Source of the DNA: Xenopus tropicalis
Lineage: Eukaryota; Chordata; Amphibia; Anura; Pipidae
Length of the DNA stretch: 64,000 nucleotides
Assembly: GCF_000004195.4 (NCBI RefSeq)
Contig: NC_030683.2
Coordinates: forward strand, 83,229,410-83,293,409
Direction of reading: 5' to 3'
Within the stretch, counting starts at the first letter, position 1; each line of letters starts with the position of its first letter. The position numbers and the translations under genes are program-made. Shown here in pieces: positions 60,001 through 64,000 of the stretch. The notes beneath the pieces were generated by a model. It made no database searches and had not been told where the DNA came from. It worked only from the letters and a program-made list of their open reading frames with translations.

Positions 60001-60075
60001 CTGGACTTCATCTTCCGGTATTACCAAACATAAAATCAAATGTGAAAATATAATGGGATCTAGTTTGTGCTAGAG
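57045..60075. other. Intergenic, mostly unique sequence
   Basis: 57200-57960 is unique-looking and could hold conserved non-coding elements. A short L2-like piece (GAAGGTCCCTGCCCCATAAA-GCTTACCATCTATG) lies at about 59545-59580. No gene is seen. Confidence 0.35.
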
Positions 60076-61226
60076 CAGTGCTGTCCAACTTTTGTGGCAC
60101 AGAGGGCCGGAATTTCTCTGGCCTACGTGATGGAGGACCGGATGTTTTGGCCACTCCATTTTTTAAACCACACCAACTTTATACCACACCCATATTAACA
60201 CAAACATTTTAAGACCATATCTACATTAGTGGTGGTAGCATGCCCAAAAGACAAATGGTTGATGCTCACTGCAGGGATATCCCCTGTCATTCATATGTGA
60301 AAATGTTCATTAAGACATATTAAGCCATACCTTTAAATCTATATGGCATCTTCTACCCCGTGGATAGCACAGCAACCCCCAGCACATAATTATACACCTT
60401 AGTGACCCCATAACAACTATCCAAATACTACCAAACTACAAGAAAAGACCTGCCAGGTTCACTTCCAACAGGCAACATAGGGCAGGCTGAGTATGGCACA
60501 CACAGGCAGCATAGGATTGGCAGAGAATGGAACACAGACAGCATAGGGAAGGCAGAGTATGGCATACAGGCAGTATAGGGCAGGCAGAGTATGGAACACA
60601 CAGGCAGCATAGGGCAGGCAGAGTACAGCACACACAGGCAGCATAGGGCAGGCAGAGTATGGAACACAGACAGCATAGGGCAGGCAGAGTATGGCACACA
60701 CAGGCAGCATAGGGCAGGCAAAGTATGGCACACACAGGCAGCATAGGGCAGGCGGAGTATGGCACACACAGCTTGACTTTGCTGATTGCCACCTGCACTG
60801 CCACCTGTACTGACCTTCTGCCTGTTTTCTGTCCACGTCTTCTGGATTGCGATTCTGTACCTTGTTGCCTGCAGGGTTCCACACTTGTCTCTACTCCCTG
60901 ACTTTGCTAAACGCTACGTTCCTTAGCCTGCCCAGAACATTTGCCCTGCTCCTCTCACGTTAAGTCCTAGTGGCTCCTAAGTAGCGAAGGGCCCCCTCCC
61001 GAAGCCAAAGGTGGCTGTTATAGGCAGAAGAATGAGCTGTGCCCGGGATCTTGGCTTTTGTTCTGGGCTTGGGATACCATGTGTGACAATAGAGAAGGCA
61101 GAGTTTGGCACACACAGGCCAGTTAATCTCAGTACTGATACAATTTAAAGCTTAAACAAGGGTAAGCAGTCACAGCAGCCAGGTAGGTGGGGGGCCACAC
61201 AGAGGAGAGTCATGGGCCGCCAGTTG
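60076..61226 (-). mobile_element. hAT-type element carrying a minisatellite
   Basis: The left border is CAGTGCTGTCCAACTTTTGT. The right side reads GGCCACACAGAGGAGAGTCA-TGGGCCGCCAGTTG and breaks off before the expected end. A related end is at 45742. An array of 32- and 34-bp units fills 60468-60771, and about 310 bp of unrelated sequence separates it from one last unit at about 61085. No transposase is present. Confidence 0.65.
60468..60771. repeat. Minisatellite of 32/34-bp units
   Basis: Units begin GGCAGAGTATGG at 60551, 60583, 60617, 60651, 60683, 60717 and 60751. Spacings are 32 where the unit has GAACACAGACAGC and 34 where it has CACACACAGGCAGC. All three minus frames stay open through it, which gives spurious Cys/Leu/Pro-rich ORFs. 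Confidence 0.9.
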
Positions 61227-61879
61227 CTAGAGTATCCTCCAATGAGCAACCTTCCTGCTCCCTTTACACTTCACACTCTCAACATCTAAACAGAGATGTA
61301 TCAACTCACAGTGTAATACTGACAGACTCAGTTCTCTCTGTATGTTAGGTAACAACAAAATTGCTGAAATAGAATGCATGTATAATTAATCTTGGTGTAA
61401 AAAGAAAGGCAATTCTTTTAATGTTTGATTAGAATAATGTTCACTATGTTAAATAATAGCAAGATAAAGGAAAGCATAAAGAGATTGATCAATGCACATT
61501 CCCTGGCTTCATGTTTTATTAACAATTAAGTATCTGTGCATATATTGTAAAAAACTGGGGTTTTTTAGTTATAAGTTTGTGATCATAAAACTGGCAAGCC
61601 ACCATACCAACTTACGTCAAACCTCATATCATAGCCCTAACTATTTCTCTTTAGCCTGCACTGGCCTGCTTGGCTGCAAATGTGTCTCCTAACCAAAGAA
61701 ATAGCCTCACAGGCGGATATCCAAGACCATCACATGTCAACTGATATCAACTCAAAAGGGAAGGTAGTGAAATAGACCTTAAGAAGATCTCTGTCCTCTC
61801 TCCGAGTCTGCTTAATACATTGAGCTTTGGCTTTCTTTGTTATAAAAGAACAGGTATGTTTGGAAAGATCTCGCCATGT
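61227..61879. other. Intergenic, no recognised feature
   Basis: AT-rich sequence. Only short chance ORFs. Confidence 0.4.
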
Positions 61880-61887
61880 GTATAAAC

Positions 61888-62181
61888 TAGGGATGCACCG
61901 AATCCCGGATTCGGTTTGGGATTTGGCCAAATCCTGGCTTTTTTTAAAGGATTCAGTTTCGGTCGAATCTGTGGTCCCGGCCGAACCGAATCCAAATCCT
62001 AATTAGCGTAAATTAGCATATGCTTATTAGCATTCAGAAAGGGTTAAATTGTCAAGTGAAAAAGCATTTTTCTGCGTACAAAGCAATTTTTAACCCCTTC
62101 CGATCCTAATTACCACATGTTAATTAGGATTCAAATTCGGGATTCAACCAAATCCTTTAGAGTGGGTTAAGTGCATCCCTA
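61888..62181. mobile_element. hAT-type MITE with exact 8-bp duplication
   Basis: Ends TAGGGATGCACCGAATCC and GTGCATCCCTA are inverted. GTATAAAC flanks it at 61880-61887 and 62182-62189 without mismatch. The interior is rich in GGATTCGG/CCGAATCC words. It carries no coding sequence. Confidence 0.9.
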
Positions 62182-62286
62182 GTATAAACATCCCTGGGGA
62201 ACTTTTCTATCAATCTCTCTCTATGATCACATAATATAGCAACGTATTACCTTTAAGATTTGCCTGTTTTTTCGTATACAATTCAA

Positions 62287-63065
62287 CAGGGCCAGAACTA
62301 AGGGTAGGCTGGGTAGGCACCTGCCTAAAGCGCAATCACTGGGGGGAGGTGCACTTTTCAGGAAAAGAAATTGTGTTTTCACTTGTCCTTTAATAATATC
62401 ATTAAAGACAGGGCTGCCCTTCCTACTCCAACCCCTTCAGTGCTGGCGCATGTTCCTTTGGGCTCCCCCTGCTGGCACAGTTCTTAATGCAATTGGAATC
62501 TGAGTCCAACGCTAGCCTAGAGGATGCATGTGCTGTGCATACCAACGCAACTTCATTCAACGCAACGGCTGGCAGTGGGATAAGCAATGGTGTGGCTCAC
62601 ATCGCAGTCTCACACCACAGACATTGAGCTGGAGATTTTTTTTGTGGCTGGCTGCTGGCACAGGAACAAGGGAGCAGGGGCTAAATAAATATTATATGTG
62701 GCTGTACTGAATACTGATGCTGGATGCTGGCACAGGTTCATGGGGCAAGGAGAGGCCTGGGTAGTAAAGTGGCTGTACTGTCTGATTCTAGATGCAAGCA
62801 CAGGTTCGCTGGTATCTTTATTTGCACTTTGTTTACTTAAAAAAATTTTCACTGAAAAAAAGAAATTTTGGCTTTTCTAAATCTTGACATTTTTTTTGTG
62901 TACCTTACTTTTGTTTTATATGTTAGCATATTTATATTTACGTAAATTACAAGTTACATTTATTAATGTGCTGCAAGATTTCTTTAATTAATACTGAAAT
63001 ATTAAAATGGTAAGGTGGGACTATGGGGGGGAAGGAGCGCCAATTCAAGCACTTGCCTAGGGTGA
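62287..63065. mobile_element. CAGGGCCAGAACTA hAT-like element, longer relative
   Basis: Starts CAGGGCCAGAACTAAGGGTA and GGCTGGGTAGGCACCTGCCT. Its far side has GCACTTGCCTAGGGTGACAA. The ends correspond to those of the 49710 element, but the right terminus is lost at the CR1 tail. No transposase is recognised. Confidence 0.5.
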
Positions 63066-63072
63066 CAAAATA

Positions 63073-63642
63073 CATTACATAGTTATAGTTACATAGTTAC
63101 ATAGGGTTGAAAAAAGACCAGTGTCCATCAAGTTCAACCCATCCAAGTAAACCCAGCACACCTAACCCACACCTACCAATCTATACACTCACATACATAA
63201 ACTATAAATACAACCACTAGTACTAACTGTAGATATTAGTATCACAATAGCCTTGGATACTATGCTTGTTCAAGAACTCATCCAGGCCCCTCTTAAAGGC
63301 ATTAACAGAATCTGCCATTACCACATCACTAGGAAGGGCATTCCACAACCTCACTGCCCTCACCGTGAAAAACCACCTACACTGCTTCAAATGGAAGCTC
63401 CGTTCCTCTAATCTAAAGGGGTGACCTCTGGTGCGTTGATTGTTTTTATGGGAAAAAAGAACATCCCCCAACTGCCTATAATCCCCTCTAATGTACTTGT
63501 ACAGAGTAATCATGTCCCCTCGCAAGCGCCTCTTTTCCAGAGAAAACAACCTCAACCTCGACAGTCTAACCTCATAGTTCATAGATCTTCCATCCCCTTA
63601 ACCAGTTTAGTTGCACGTCTCTGCACTTTCTCCAGCACATTG
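63073..63642 (-). mobile_element. CR1 LINE 3' end with ORF2 remnant
   Basis: The minus strand encodes the CR1 ORF2 C-terminus from 63582 to 63223: LRLFSLEKRRLRGDMITLYK, RTRGHPFRLEERSFHLKQ, WFFTVRAVRLWNALPSDVV and AFKRGLDEFL. This order is diagnostic for CR1. The frame is open for 119 codons, so the copy is young or little damaged. The 3' end at the left is GGTTGAAAAAAGAC (complement side) with TACATAGT 8-mer repeats at 63073-63103. The element is 5' truncated, as is usual for CR1. Confidence 0.9.
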
Positions 63643-64000
63643 GCCCAGCCCTGCAACTCGCAGGGTTTTTCGATTACATAAGGCATTGTTTCTAAGCTCT
63701 AGGCTCTGCATGGTGGCCATCTATACTGTAAAGTCAGCTTATTCCCTGTGATACTAAGCCTTTTTTTACCTACAATATACAATACTGGAAACATTTACTA
63801 TACAATTGCTACAATAAAAAGGTCAAGAGTCACCCTTCTGACCACAAAGCGGCATAATATTTTGTAAGTGTTTCTACTGCAGACTAATTTCTTCCATTTT
63901 TGTAACTGCAAATTCTGATTGCTAACATAGAGTATTTATCATTGTGGTGCAATAGGCACCGCAGCAAACACCGTAGGAAATATCTGACACCTTTGAGACA
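63643..64000. other. Intergenic, no recognised feature
   Basis: End of the window. AT-rich sequence without a gene. Confidence 0.4.

Noticed and set aside
60428..60884. Three overlapping minus-strand ORFs of 113-148 codons with repeated Cys/Leu/Pro motifs
   Set aside because: All three frames are open through a 32/34-bp minisatellite, which shows lack of coding constraint.
1..64000. CRISPR arrays, tRNA, rRNA and spliceosomal RNA genes
   Set aside because: No regular repeat-spacer pattern was found, and no A/B-box cloverleaf or known snRNA sequence was recognised by eye. A dedicated RNA search was not possible here.

Overview
The window looks like frog nuclear DNA, most probably Xenopus. It is AT-rich, has long introns, and is dense in DNA-transposon MITEs, CR1, L1 and Tc1 copies of types I know from Xenopus. 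No species call can be proven from the sequence alone.

Positions 1 to about 25,300 hold the 3' part of one real gene on the + strand. It is cadm1 (SynCAM1/nectin-like 2/TSLC1), a neuronal and epithelial immunoglobulin-superfamily adhesion protein. Four exons are visible: a Thr/Pro-rich stalk cassette (3736-3813), an 11-codon stalk cassette (8003-8035), the juxtamembrane plus transmembrane exon (20977-21105), and the terminal exon with the cytoplasmic tail and stop codon (21532-21650). A 3' UTR of about 3.6 kb follows, with an AATAAA at 25275. All junctions share one phase, so the two stalk cassettes can be skipped without breaking the frame. The Ig domains, signal peptide and promoter lie upstream of the window.

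Positions 25,300 to 64,000 show no host gene that I can support. This half is intergenic DNA filled with mobile elements: a complete but broken Tc1/mariner element (26.8-28.4 kb), L1 fragments (34.0-34.8 and 53.2-54.7 kb), CR1 3' ends (48.5 and 63.1 kb, plus one in the cadm1 intron at 17.9 kb), LTR-like blocks, and many MITEs, some with clear target-site duplications. Between them are AT-rich unique blocks that might be conserved non-coding DNA.

The most interesting structure is a near-perfect 110-bp inverted repeat at 4395-4623 in a cadm1 intron. Each arm carries a hammerhead-ribozyme-like core, one per strand, placed back to back and next to an AATAAA. The layout resembles the terminal repeats of Penelope-like retroelements, and a second truncated relative lies at about 35,022. 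Other points of note are a MITE made of five consecutive hairpins (13.26-13.60 kb), a hAT-type MITE inserted into a CR1 copy with an exact 8-bp duplication, and an L1 copy whose ORF1 is joined to the reverse-transcriptase region by an internal deletion.
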